Assembly: GCA_030532685.1 (NCBI GenBank)
Contig: JAUNKN010000008.1
Span: 1 to 54,367 of the forward strand
Length of the DNA: 54,367 nt
Reading direction: 5' to 3'
Origin: Bacteroidales bacterium
GTDB taxonomy: Bacteria; Bacteroidota; Bacteroidia; Bacteroidales; Bacteroidaceae
Of the stretch, positions 1 through 8,437 are shown in pieces (the stretch's first letter is position 1; each line of letters starts with the position of its first letter). Both the position numbers and the translations under genes were made by a program. The notes below the pieces were generated by a model. That model did no database searches, had not been told where the DNA came from, and worked only from the letters and a program-made list of their open reading frames with translations.

Positions 1-642
1 AAGGCGCAGCGTTTGAGGCTCGACATCGAGAACCAGCGGAGTGGTGGGCGATTGAATATTGAGCAACACATCGGCTATGGCACCACCATTTTTCAAAATC
101 CCATTGGGGCCCATTGGGCTTCCATCATCGGGCGAGAGTGCTCCAGCGGGGTCTACATTGTTCCAATCGACCTTGAAACGTAAACGATAAATGCCCGGAG
201 CTATATCCTTGGGGAGCATATAGCTTGGAGGCGCTACTCCCACATTGCCTGCGACTTTATTTCCGAGAGAGTTTTTCCCTTGATGGTAGGAGTAGCTGAT
301 TAGTTCGCTATCGGCACCTTCAGTGACGTCAAACTTTCCATTTTGATTGCGATCGAGATAGACATAGCCGTGCATCCAGCCTGTACTAAAAGCAAAATCG
401 AAACGCAAGGATTCGCCAGGGAAAGCGCATAAAGGAACGGAATTAGGTGAATAGGTGTAAGAATGGGCACGCTCGCGAACCTGTTGCTGTGCACCGCGGG
501 AAGTGCTGATCCCTACGCTGCTTAAAAAGCGGCTGGGGTGAGTCACTTTTTCCGTGGGCGAGAAATTGAGGGCATATTCCTTAGATTGAGCCGAAGCCAT
601 TAGCCCCAGCGTAGAGAAGAAAAGAAGAGGAAGAATACGCAT
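1..642 (-). CDS. Secreted GEVED-like domain protein (partial, C-terminus outside window)
   Basis: Reading leftward from the ATG at 642 the frame stays open to the window edge, giving at least 214 residues. It starts with a signal peptide (MRILPLLFFSTLGLMASAQS). A beta-sandwich-like stretch follows, with 'GWMHGYVYLDRNQNGKFD' and 'APGIYRLRFKVDWNNVDPAG'. This closely resembles the middle of the 721-residue protein at 3916-6081, so the two are paralogous in this domain, which resembles GEVED-type domains of secreted Bacteroidetes proteins. It lies 83 bp downstream of the GH95 fucosidase on the same strand, with a hairpin between them. A role in glycan binding or use is inferred from context only. 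Confidence 0.75.
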   Translation of the reverse strand, partial: MRILPLLFFSTLGLMASAQSKEYALNFSPTEKVTHPSRFLSSVGISTSRGAQQQVRERAHSYTYSPNSVPLCAFPGESLRFDFAFSTGWMHGYVYLDRNQNGKFDVTEGADSELISYSYHQGKNSLGNKVAGNVGVAPPSYMLPKDIAPGIYRLRFKVDWNNVDPAGALSPDDGSPMGPNGILKNGGAIADVLLNIQSPTTPLVLDVEPQTLRL

Positions 643-663
643 GGTGAGAGGATTTGAAAGGAA

Positions 664-702
664 AGCAAGCCTCCTCCTCGAGGAGAGGAAAGGAGGCTTG
701 CT
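664..702 (-). terminator. Hairpin downstream of GH95 gene
   Basis: A perfect 12-bp inverted repeat (664-675 with 691-702) lies just past the GH95 stop codon. On the minus strand it is followed by a modest T-rich run, so it may be a weak terminator or may let some transcription reach the gene at 642. Confidence 0.55.
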
Positions 703-725
703 GAATAAGAGAAAAAAGGAGAGGA

Positions 726-3700
726 TTATTGTGCAACTTTCTGACCATTGATCACGCGGATACCATGATGCTTGTCAGAAATGCGGCGACCAGAGAGGTC
801 ATAGACTTCCTGCTTACCTTGTGCCGTCGTTGCAGTAGCGATGGCAGTGGGAGTCTTGGAGAAATCGATGTCGATGGTAGAACCTTCTGCAGCGGGGATG
901 CTATATTGGCCAGGCTTACCCTCGACGGGAGTCACTTTCAGCTCTTCAGCACCGCTGCTCACACGTACCTTCGTAAGGTCTTGTTCGCTCTTAACGACAA
1001 GGGGAGTGCCCTTGTGGCTCACAATCTTAACCATTGTGGCCTTACCATTTTCCCAAGTGAGGTCTACGGTGAAGTTACCCACGGCTTTCAAGCCTGTGAT
1101 AGAACCGCTCTTCCAATCGCTGGGGAGTGCAGGGAGAATTTCGATAACACCGAGGTGGCTCTGCATGAGCATTTCGGCTACACCTGCGCATACACCGAAG
1201 TTTCCATCAATTTGGAAAGGAGCGTGGGCATCGTAGAGGTTGTAGTAAATACCACCTGCACCTGCATTCGTGCCATAAGAAGTCGAGTGCTTCAGGGCGT
1301 TGCGGATGATGAGGTGAGCGTGGTCACCGTCCTTGGCACGAGCCCAGAGGTTCACCTTCCAACCCATGGACCAACCTGTAGCGGCATCGCCACGGTGGCG
1401 GAGAGAGTTGACAGCTGCTTCATAGGCTTCTTCGCCGGGAGACACTTGGCTGAAGGGATAGAGGCACATCAAGTGGCTCATGTGGCGGTGGTTCTTTTCT
1501 GCACTCTTGTAGTTGCTGTACTTCCATTCGCGGAGGAGTTTTTCGCCTCTCTTCACACCGTTGAAAGGACTGCCCCATGCACCATCGTAAGTCTCGATGT
1601 GAAGACCACGGTCGATGCTAGCCAAGTAGGATTTCAGATTCTCGTAGTCTGCTTGAGAGATGTTAGCAGCAGCAGGACCTCCCAAAGCCTCAACAGCGTC
1701 CACACACATTTGCAAATTCTCGGTCACGAGTTGCTGAGCATGCGCTGTAGCGTCTTCGCTACTTGGACCATGTTCGGGCGACCATTCGTCGGGGCAAATC
1801 CAAGTGTTGTCCTTGACGCGGCGATCCTTTTTCATGCGACCCATCCAGAACTCTGCGCTGCCCCACATCGCGGGGAATGCACGCTTCAAGTATTCCTTAT
1901 CGAGCGTGTAGCGGTAGTGCTGCCAAAGGTGAGAGCAGTACCAAGCATTGGCTACAAAGTAGTTGCTGGCAAAGACCGACATACCTCCAAAGATGGTGCT
2001 TTCGGTGAATACCGTCCAGCCTTTGTTTTGTTTACCATACTCTTTGGCTGCGCGTTTCCAGTTTGCCGAAGCAGCATTGTCGATGATGTAGTTCAAGAGG
2101 GGAACGTGGCACTCGCTGAGGTTAGTTGGCTCGGTGGGCCAGTAGTTCATCTGAATGTTGATGTTCGTATGGATATCGCTCTTCCAAGGGGCATCGGCCT
2201 TGTCGTTCCAAATACCTTGCAAGTTGTTGGGAGCACGCATACTACCACGGCTTGAAGAAATGCTCAGATAGCGGCCGTAGTTGAAGTAGAGCTGTTCGAG
2301 GAAAAGACCATCGGTGCTTTTCTTGTTGGCCGCCGATTGGTTGTAGAACTTCACGAGTTCTTCGGTGTTCTTGCTACTTGCTGCGTTGTTGAGATTGAGC
2401 GAAACGCGGTTCATGTAGCTTTGGAATTCTTTCACATGGTCGGCAAGGAGCATGTCCCAGCTCTTTTGGCTGGCCTTATCTACCGTTTCCTTTACCTTGT
2501 TCATGACAGAGTTGGCGTCGCCAGTGGTGCGGCTTGCAGCCAAACCATCGAAAGTGGTCGCACCGCCCAAAATGAGGTAGATTTCGCTGGCGTTCTTTAC
2601 TTCTACACCTTTCTCCGAAGAGCTCACTTGTCCATCGGGAGTGAGGACTTTGAAACGTGTGTTGTAGTAGACGGTCATGAGCTTACCTGCAAAGGTACCA
2701 TAGCCATCGTTGGTATAGCTGGGCGTATTGTTGTTCAGCTGGTCGCCGGGCTTGTAAGAGAAGCGGAGAGCGAGCTTGCTTGCACCTTCGGCCTTGTAGC
2801 GTACGGCGACAACTCCATCCACCTGAGAAGCAAAGTAGCGACGAGTATATTTCGTGCCGTCAGCACCTGTGAAGTTGACACCTGCGATGGCGCGTTCAAT
2901 GTCGAGATAGCGCACATAATCAGTCAAGGTCTTGCTTTCGTCGGTCGAGAAGAGATCCTTGGCTATGTTGTCTACGAGTACACTACCAAAGTTCATGTAC
3001 TTACCATAGCCACCACCAGCACCTTGAAGGTCGCTGGGCTTTCCGTCCCAAAGACTCTTTTCGTTGAACTGGATTTCGTCTTTCTTTACACCACCGAAGA
3101 GGCTGGCGCCAAACTCTCCGTTGCCGATGGGCAAGGAGTATTCCATCCAAATGTTGGCAACGCCTGTTGCTGTGGCAGGGCGATCATACCAAAGGGTATG
3201 TTTGCTTTCGGGAGTAAAGCTGCTGGCACCACGGAAAGCATATTCGGGCAAATCGTTAGGGTCGATGAAGGTGACAAGATTGCCTGCGTCGTTTGCATCC
3301 CAAAAACCAATGCTTTGTCCTTCCTTAGCACCGCCCCATTGGTTGAAGCTTCTGCTCTTGTCGGTGGTGCGCACAACATGGTAGTAGTCGGCAGGGCCTC
3401 CTTTCTTGAGCGTAAAGGTTGTGGCATTGTTTTCGTTGGCCGTGGCGATGAGGAAAGTACCGTTCTGGTTGTTGGTCGCTTTTCCTGCTTTGGTTCCTAC
3501 AAAATGACCGCTCTTGATCTTCATCTTGAAGTTCTCTTTGTTGCCGATGAGTGCGAAGAGTTGTTGATCCTTTGCTCCGAGTGCGGCTGTGAGAATTTGA
3601 GCTTCGGCCCCCTTATCCTCCAAGACAAGGTTGCTGTTCTTAAATTGCACACGATAGTACACGGGCTGCTCGGCCGTGCTAAATTTGGGAAAGTCGTCCT

Positions 3701-3761
3701 GTGCAAACAGACCTACCGCAATCCCTACGAAAAGGGAGAAAAGTGTAATAATTCTTTTCAT
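726..3761 (-). CDS. Glycoside hydrolase family 95 alpha-L-fucosidase, secreted
   Basis: Predicted GH95 enzyme of 1011 residues that removes alpha-linked fucose (alpha-1,2 in characterised members) from host or plant glycans. The start at 3761 gives a clean signal peptide (MKRIITLFSLFVGIAVGLFAQ); the frame extends 17 codons further, but that part overlaps the promoter region. Residues ~25-170 look like a beta-trefoil or carbohydrate-binding module (inference). The GH95 signatures follow: 'YSLPIGNGEFGASLFGG', 'NLQGIWND', 'NINIQMNYWPTEP' (catalytic Asn pair), 'CPDEWSPEHGP' (acid Glu) and 'FQIDGNFG' (Asp). All expected catalytic residues appear present. The last 25 residues form the 'YDLSGRR...GIRVINGQK' tail shared with other secreted proteins here. 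It has its own promoter and lies downstream of a terminator. Confidence 0.93.
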   Translation of the reverse strand: MKRIITLFSLFVGIAVGLFAQDDFPKFSTAEQPVYYRVQFKNSNLVLEDKGAEAQILTAALGAKDQQLFALIGNKENFKMKIKSGHFVGTKAGKATNNQNGTFLIATANENNATTFTLKKGGPADYYHVVRTTDKSRSFNQWGGAKEGQSIGFWDANDAGNLVTFIDPNDLPEYAFRGASSFTPESKHTLWYDRPATATGVANIWMEYSLPIGNGEFGASLFGGVKKDEIQFNEKSLWDGKPSDLQGAGGGYGKYMNFGSVLVDNIAKDLFSTDESKTLTDYVRYLDIERAIAGVNFTGADGTKYTRRYFASQVDGVVAVRYKAEGASKLALRFSYKPGDQLNNNTPSYTNDGYGTFAGKLMTVYYNTRFKVLTPDGQVSSSEKGVEVKNASEIYLILGGATTFDGLAASRTTGDANSVMNKVKETVDKASQKSWDMLLADHVKEFQSYMNRVSLNLNNAASSKNTEELVKFYNQSAANKKSTDGLFLEQLYFNYGRYLSISSSRGSMRAPNNLQGIWNDKADAPWKSDIHTNINIQMNYWPTEPTNLSECHVPLLNYIIDNAASANWKRAAKEYGKQNKGWTVFTESTIFGGMSVFASNYFVANAWYCSHLWQHYRYTLDKEYLKRAFPAMWGSAEFWMGRMKKDRRVKDNTWICPDEWSPEHGPSSEDATAHAQQLVTENLQMCVDAVEALGGPAAANISQADYENLKSYLASIDRGLHIETYDGAWGSPFNGVKRGEKLLREWKYSNYKSAEKNHRHMSHLMCLYPFSQVSPGEEAYEAAVNSLRHRGDAATGWSMGWKVNLWARAKDGDHAHLIIRNALKHSTSYGTNAGAGGIYYNLYDAHAPFQIDGNFGVCAGVAEMLMQSHLGVIEILPALPSDWKSGSITGLKAVGNFTVDLTWENGKATMVKIVSHKGTPLVVKSEQDLTKVRVSSGAEELKVTPVEGKPGQYSIPAAEGSTIDIDFSKTPTAIATATTAQGKQEVYDLSGRRISDKHHGIRVINGQKVAQ

Positions 3762-3809
3762 TATGGTTTGTTTTTGTATAGTGCGAGTGTGAAAACTACC
3801 TTTCTCGGG

Positions 3810-3840
3810 CAAAAATACGATATCTTATGCAATCTGGCAA
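3810..3840 (-). promoter_or_regulatory. Bacteroidetes-type promoter for GH95 gene
   Basis: On the minus strand TTG (3838-3840) is followed by 20 bases and TATTTTTG (3810-3817), matching the Bacteroidetes -33/-7 pattern. The -7 box lies about 48 bases upstream of the ATG at 3761. Confidence 0.7.
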
Positions 3841-3860
3841 TAGCAATACCATAAAAAGGA

Positions 3861-3891
3861 ACTCCCACACTTGAAAAGCAAGTGTGGGAGT
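3861..3891 (-). terminator. Rho-independent terminator after secreted protein gene
   Basis: A perfect 12-bp stem (3861-3872 with 3880-3891) with a 7-base loop is followed on the minus strand by TCCTTTTTAT. It ends the transcript of the 721-residue protein before the GH95 promoter. Confidence 0.85.
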
Positions 3892-3915
3892 CAAAAAGAG
3901 GAAAAAATCAGCCCA

Positions 3916-6081
3916 TTAAGGGATTACGATTTTCTTGCCACCGCGAAGATAAATGCCGTGTGCGGCTTTGGAAACGCGACGTCCTGTCAAATCGTAGGTG
4001 TTGGACGTACGTTTCTGGTTGTGTACGCTTTCGATGCTGGTGATGGGGCCATCGGTTGTTTTGGCTTCGAGGATGCGAAGTGTAGAACCGCTATCTTGTC
4101 CGCCTGTCCAAAAAGAGAACTTATTGTCGCGATTGTTGACCTTGTTTGAGACATAGCCCAACATGTGCATGTAGGCATATTCTACACCTGTACCAAGATC
4201 GGAAGAGTCAAGGAAATTCCATGTAGCGACATAGCCTTCGGGGATTTTGTCTACAGGGCGCATCGTAGGAAAGGTACTGCCTCCTGCTTTTCCTTCCATT
4301 TTTGTTGGGGAAGCTAATACTTTGGTGGAACCTTCCTTCATGTTGTAGAGCTGATAGCCTTTACGATTGCTACCTACAAAGCACCAAAGGTGAGCAGGAT
4401 TCTCACGATCAACTTCGGTAGAGTTGAGTGCAATAGTCTGTGCATCGTTTGCGGCTACGACGTAGCCCTGCTGGCCTATTTGGATGGTGTACCAAGTGGT
4501 TCCGGCTGCGAAAACACCATTTTCCACTTTGGTCGTTTTGTAGCGAGCAGGTGGGGTGTAACGTCCTTCTTGAACGAATACGCCTTCCACTTGAACATCA
4601 CCATCTAAGAGACGTCCGGGAATCGTGTAGGAATGGTCGCTTTCGTCGAAGTTTTCACGAGAAATGAATATGGTTTCCCATTGCTGATTGTCCTTGATGA
4701 GGCTATCCTTATCGAGGTTGTAGCCGTGCTTCACAATGATTCCGCTGTATTCAAATCCGTTCTCTGGACGCATCTTAATCTTGAAGTCCTTGCCGAAAGG
4801 AACTACTTTGTTGATGAGTCGTTCGCCATCGGCAGCAAGTACTTCGCCGTTGCGGCTGCTGGAGGTGAGCGTTACGTTTTCGCCGTGAATGTTCAGACGA
4901 ATATCCACGAAGCTACCGCCGTTGCTCAACAGATTGTTGTCGCCACTTAGGTTACCAGCGGGGTCTGAGTTGTTCCAATCGAGCTTGTAGCGCAAACGAT
5001 AGTAACCAGGCGTCAAATCGTTGGGAATGTCGAAAGGAGGAAGTTTCACCGTGTTGCGTCGGCTGCCAGAGATGGCCTCTCCTGCACTGTTTTGACCACG
5101 CTCGCCATCGTCGCTGGTGCTCAGGAAAGAGTAGCTGACGAGCTCAGAATTGTTGGCGTCCATGTTGAACAGGCCATCTTTGTTCTTGTCGAGGTAGACA
5201 TAGCTGTTCATCCATCCGCCAGTGATTTGTACTGAGGGAGTCACCTTTTCTCCTGCACGTGCCCATAAGCTTGTACCCTTGGCATTGACATAGACGGGGC
5301 ATTTCTTGATAGCATCGCCAGTCTTGCCTTTGGTGGGAGTGTCGAAGCTACTCGTGCCATCGCTGGGCGAAGTGAGCTTCACGACATCCATGTGGCGCCC
5401 GTTGTCGGGACGGGTGTACTTCTGCTCGTAGTCGAAGTTGATGGGGTAGTAGCCCACCAGGAGCGAAGGCTTGGGGTCGTTGTTTACGACAACATTGTCG
5501 ATATAGGCAACGAAGTCTTCCTTGAGGTCATGTGGGCTTTCGGCATCGGGTACCACGACGAGGCTGTGGATGTCGATGCCACCATTTCCTTTGACCGCAA
5601 TAACAACCTCGGTCCATTGATTGGCCTCGACCGTGATGGAGGAAAGCCCCCAGAACTGCTCTGTCTCAGCACTTTGTCCAGGACGATCCTGGCGCTTTCC
5701 TAAACCTACGACCATTACGCGGCCTTTTACAGGCTTGTAGACCCATACGTGTACGTATTGAGACTTTGGCGTCAATTCGAAAGTTTCCTTCAGGTCAATG
5801 CGCGCTCCGAAGGTGTTTGAGCCGTAGCGAGAGCGTTGCAGGCCCAACACAAATTTCGACTCATTGCTCACTTTACCCGTGATGGGGTCGATTACTTTGT
5901 TGGTGGGATTCTCGACAACAGCTACATTACCAGGAAGGTCGCCTTTTCGGAATGGAGATTCCTCCCAAGTGTCGTAGACGCTGATATTTTTTCCACTGTT
6001 GGTGTCGAAATCAATGTTTTGTGCAGTCGCTGCGATAGGCAAAGCCATAGCAGCCATAGTGAATATATGCTTGAATTTCAT
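3916..6081 (-). CDS. Large secreted protein of unknown function with GEVED-like and lectin-like regions
   Basis: 721 residues with signal peptide MKFKHIFTMAAMALPIAATAQ. Residues ~20-220 look like a carbohydrate-binding beta-sandwich ('YVHVWVYKPVKGRVMVVGLGK', 'AYIDNVVVNNDPKPS'). Residues ~225-400 contain the GEVED-like block ('GWMNSYVYLDKNKDGLFN', 'TPGYYRLRYKLDWNNSDPAG') shared with the partial gene at 1-642. Residues ~520-680 resemble a beta-trefoil. The C-terminus is the common tail 'TYDLTGRRVSKAAHGIYLRGGKK'. No catalytic motif was recognised. It starts 21 bp after the GH29 fucosidase and very likely shares its transcript, so a role in binding fucosylated glycans is plausible but inferred. 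Confidence 0.8.
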   Translation of the reverse strand: MKFKHIFTMAAMALPIAATAQNIDFDTNSGKNISVYDTWEESPFRKGDLPGNVAVVENPTNKVIDPITGKVSNESKFVLGLQRSRYGSNTFGARIDLKETFELTPKSQYVHVWVYKPVKGRVMVVGLGKRQDRPGQSAETEQFWGLSSITVEANQWTEVVIAVKGNGGIDIHSLVVVPDAESPHDLKEDFVAYIDNVVVNNDPKPSLLVGYYPINFDYEQKYTRPDNGRHMDVVKLTSPSDGTSSFDTPTKGKTGDAIKKCPVYVNAKGTSLWARAGEKVTPSVQITGGWMNSYVYLDKNKDGLFNMDANNSELVSYSFLSTSDDGERGQNSAGEAISGSRRNTVKLPPFDIPNDLTPGYYRLRYKLDWNNSDPAGNLSGDNNLLSNGGSFVDIRLNIHGENVTLTSSSRNGEVLAADGERLINKVVPFGKDFKIKMRPENGFEYSGIIVKHGYNLDKDSLIKDNQQWETIFISRENFDESDHSYTIPGRLLDGDVQVEGVFVQEGRYTPPARYKTTKVENGVFAAGTTWYTIQIGQQGYVVAANDAQTIALNSTEVDRENPAHLWCFVGSNRKGYQLYNMKEGSTKVLASPTKMEGKAGGSTFPTMRPVDKIPEGYVATWNFLDSSDLGTGVEYAYMHMLGYVSNKVNNRDNKFSFWTGGQDSGSTLRILEAKTTDGPITSIESVHNQKRTSNTYDLTGRRVSKAAHGIYLRGGKKIVIP

Positions 6082-6102
6082 GGTTGTTGCTTGGCTAAGA
6101 GG

Positions 6103-7620
6103 TTAGTAGACAGCGATGTGTGAGAGCAAAGGACAGGCCTTTGAGTCTTCGATAGTGATGCGCAATGCCTTGGCTTTGAAACCGTTGCCATAGCTGTGCG
6201 AAGTCGAGCCGTTGAGCGGAATGATGCGCTTGTAGCCGATGGTGGTTTGCTTCACGCCAACGCCTGTGGGCTTCCAGTTGCTGCCATCTTCCGAAATTTC
6301 GAGTTTGAACTTCTTGACGCGCTGTCCTTTGGCAATGAACTCCATCAGCTCGACATAGCGCACGGTCTGCATCTGTTCCCATTCGATAGTGAGAGAGGCT
6401 GTCTTGACATCGTCGTTGGTGGCCCAGTAAGTCTTTTTGTCGTCGTCCACCAAGTTCTTCACTTCATAGGTGCGGGTCTTGCCTGCTGTACGAGTGGCAC
6501 TTGCGGTGATTTTTCCTTGTTTAGCCAGATTGTTTTTGAGGCGTTCCTTAATCAGATTGCCCATGCCCACGGCCGATTTGACAGTTGCGTCGGGAAGGCT
6601 ACCTGACTTGTCGGGAGGCAAGTTGAGAATGAGTGTAGAGTTGCGGCCCACCGTTTCGAGATACATTTGGAACAAACGCTCGGGAGAGAGAGGAGCTTCG
6701 CCCGCATGCCAAAACCATCCTTTGTTGGTACCCTTGGCATCGCTCTCGCCTGGAAGCCAGAACCAGCCGTTTTCTGCACCATACATGCCATTTTTCTCGG
6801 GAGCATAGTCGCGGTTTTCGGGACTCCAGTTGGTTTCGCCTGCCCAGCCTTCTTCATTGCCTATCCAGCGGGCTTCGCCACCCACTCCCCACATCACACA
6901 ATTGGGTTGAATCTTGTGAATGGTGTCGCGCAGGTTGGGCACGTCATAGTAGGTCGAGCGGTCCACGGTGCGGTTTCTGGGAGCTTCGCCACCGTAGTGT
7001 CCATCGTCGCCAGCGGCACCGTCAAACCACATTTCAAACTGGTCGTCGCCATATTTGGCCAATTCGGCACATTGCTTCAAGAATACCTCCTTGACATATT
7101 GGGGTTTGCCAAACCATTTCGAGTTGCGGTCCCAAGGAGAAACGTAAAAGCCATACTTCATGCCCAAATCCTTAGAGGCTTGGGCGAAATCACGAGGGAT
7201 GTTGGTGTTTTTGCCAAACTCATTGCCTGAGTTGGACACGTTATGATCGGTGGTTGCAGTGGGCCAAAGACAAAAACCATCATGGTGCTTCACCACGGCA
7301 ATGCCGCCTTTCATACCAGCTGCTTGAGCCGTTTCTACCCATTGACGAGGATTGGGAGCTGCCGTAGGCTTGAAGAGGGTTTCCTTTTCGTCGCCAAATC
7401 CCCACTCCTTGTTGGTGTAGGTGTTCATCGAGTAGTGGTAGAAAGCGTAAAACTCCGTTTCTTGCCACATCAATTGACGAGGGTGAGGAACGGGGTGAAC
7501 GGGAAGTGGTTCGTTTTCGGGATTGGACAGAGTTTGCGGTTTGATGGCCAAACCCTGCGCTCCCGCCATGGTGGGTACGGTCAAGGCCGCCGCCACTGCA
7601 AGATGCGTAAAGAACTTCAT
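6103..7620 (-). CDS. Glycoside hydrolase family 29 alpha-L-fucosidase with C-terminal F5/8 (discoidin) domain
   Basis: 505 residues with signal peptide MKFFTHLAVAAALTVPTMAGAQ; this fixes the start at 7620 although the frame is open for 101 codons upstream, across the promoter. The N-terminal ~350 residues form the GH29 barrel: 'MNTYTNKEWGFGDE', 'VVKHHDGFCLWPT', 'YGFYVSPWDRNSKWFGKP' and 'QFEMWFDGAAG', where the Asp is the expected nucleophile. Residues ~365-505 resemble a coagulation-factor F5/8 C domain ('KNLVDDDKKTYWATND', 'EISEDGSNWKPTGVG'), often carbohydrate binding. It is the first gene of the minus-strand fucose locus and is preceded by a good promoter. Confidence 0.95.
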   Translation of the reverse strand: MKFFTHLAVAAALTVPTMAGAQGLAIKPQTLSNPENEPLPVHPVPHPRQLMWQETEFYAFYHYSMNTYTNKEWGFGDEKETLFKPTAAPNPRQWVETAQAAGMKGGIAVVKHHDGFCLWPTATTDHNVSNSGNEFGKNTNIPRDFAQASKDLGMKYGFYVSPWDRNSKWFGKPQYVKEVFLKQCAELAKYGDDQFEMWFDGAAGDDGHYGGEAPRNRTVDRSTYYDVPNLRDTIHKIQPNCVMWGVGGEARWIGNEEGWAGETNWSPENRDYAPEKNGMYGAENGWFWLPGESDAKGTNKGWFWHAGEAPLSPERLFQMYLETVGRNSTLILNLPPDKSGSLPDATVKSAVGMGNLIKERLKNNLAKQGKITASATRTAGKTRTYEVKNLVDDDKKTYWATNDDVKTASLTIEWEQMQTVRYVELMEFIAKGQRVKKFKLEISEDGSNWKPTGVGVKQTTIGYKRIIPLNGSTSHSYGNGFKAKALRITIEDSKACPLLSHIAVY

Positions 7621-7651
7621 GGTTGATAGATTAGTGTTACAAAACTGCCGA

Positions 7652-7682
7652 CAAAAATACAAACTTCTTCTTGTTTGGACAA
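7652..7682 (-). promoter_or_regulatory. Bacteroidetes-type promoter for the GH29 operon
   Basis: On the minus strand TTG (7680-7682), 20 bases, then TATTTTTG (7652-7659). The -7 box is ~31 bases upstream of the GH29 ATG. The arrangement matches the GH95 promoter. Confidence 0.75.
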
Positions 7683-8388
7683 CTTTTTTAACTTTTTCTA
7701 TCTCTTTATGCACTCTCGATTGTTCAATTTCCCGCTTATGGCTTGTCCTCTTTGGAAATGAGTGTTGAGGGGCAAGTGTGGAACAGCGGGTTGTCGCTAA
7801 GGGAATGGTGCAATGGTAGAGGCTTGTGGAGCGATAGGTGGATGGAGGGAGTAGGCCGTCTTGAGGAATTGCACGACGAGCTCCTCCTCCTCGCGTGCGC
7901 CTCCTCTTATAGGCTGTGTACATTGCCTACATTGCTTCCACTATTTATCGTAACCCTTTCTTTTTCAGTGAATAAGTGATGGAGGTAAAGAGGAAGTTTG
8001 CTTCCACTTTTTCTTACTGTTGTTCTTAACAATGAGGACGAAGTGGCTGGAGGTTGTGGAAGTGCTTGGAGGGTCGCTTCCATAGGGGTATGAGCTTATT
8101 ATCAATGGCTTATAGTCGAAAATGGAAGGAAAGAGTAGAAAACAATCCCTTAGTATGACGCGCGTGCGAGGAAGCTCGACGAAAGTCGCAGCGCGGAAAA
8201 TAAAACTCGCAGCGCGAATTGCGAAACTGGGAACGCCGTTGGGCGAAGAGGGAAGCTCTCTACTGGAGCAGATAGGATAGAACTTGAGTGCTCATTCTGT
8301 TTTCTGGCGAAAGGACTTGCGTGAAATAATAATGAAGTTGTTTTTTCGAGTAGACTTAGGTGGAGGCACAAAATTACCGAAAGAAAAA
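7683..8388. other. Gene-free intergenic stretch with a 21-bp repeated motif
   Basis: About 700 bp without a credible gene: the short open frames on both strands have no recognisable motif and low-complexity composition. Within it the motif TCGCAGCGCG occurs twice exactly 21 bp apart (8186 and 8207). Nothing else was recognised. Confidence 0.5.
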
Positions 8389-8426
8389 CGTGCCAACGCA
8401 GAGCAATAAGCCTCTGCGTTGGCACG
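8389..8426 (-). terminator. Rho-independent terminator of purT
   Basis: Perfect 15-bp stem (8389-8403 with 8412-8426), 8-base loop, then TTTTTCTTT on the minus strand, 12 bases after the purT stop codon. Confidence 0.9.
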
Positions 8427-8437
8427 AAAAGTTGGGT

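Noticed and set aside
729-2255. Long plus-strand open frame opposite the GH95 gene
   Set aside because: It mirrors a protein with intact GH95 catalytic motifs; its translation has no domain and unusual Cys/Val-rich composition.
7743-7979. Plus-strand open frame in the gap upstream of the GH29 gene
   Set aside because: Low-complexity Leu/Ser-rich translation, no promoter or motif.
8150-8425. Minus-strand open frame near the purT terminator
   Set aside because: It spans the terminator hairpin and the 21-bp repeat and has no recognisable protein features.
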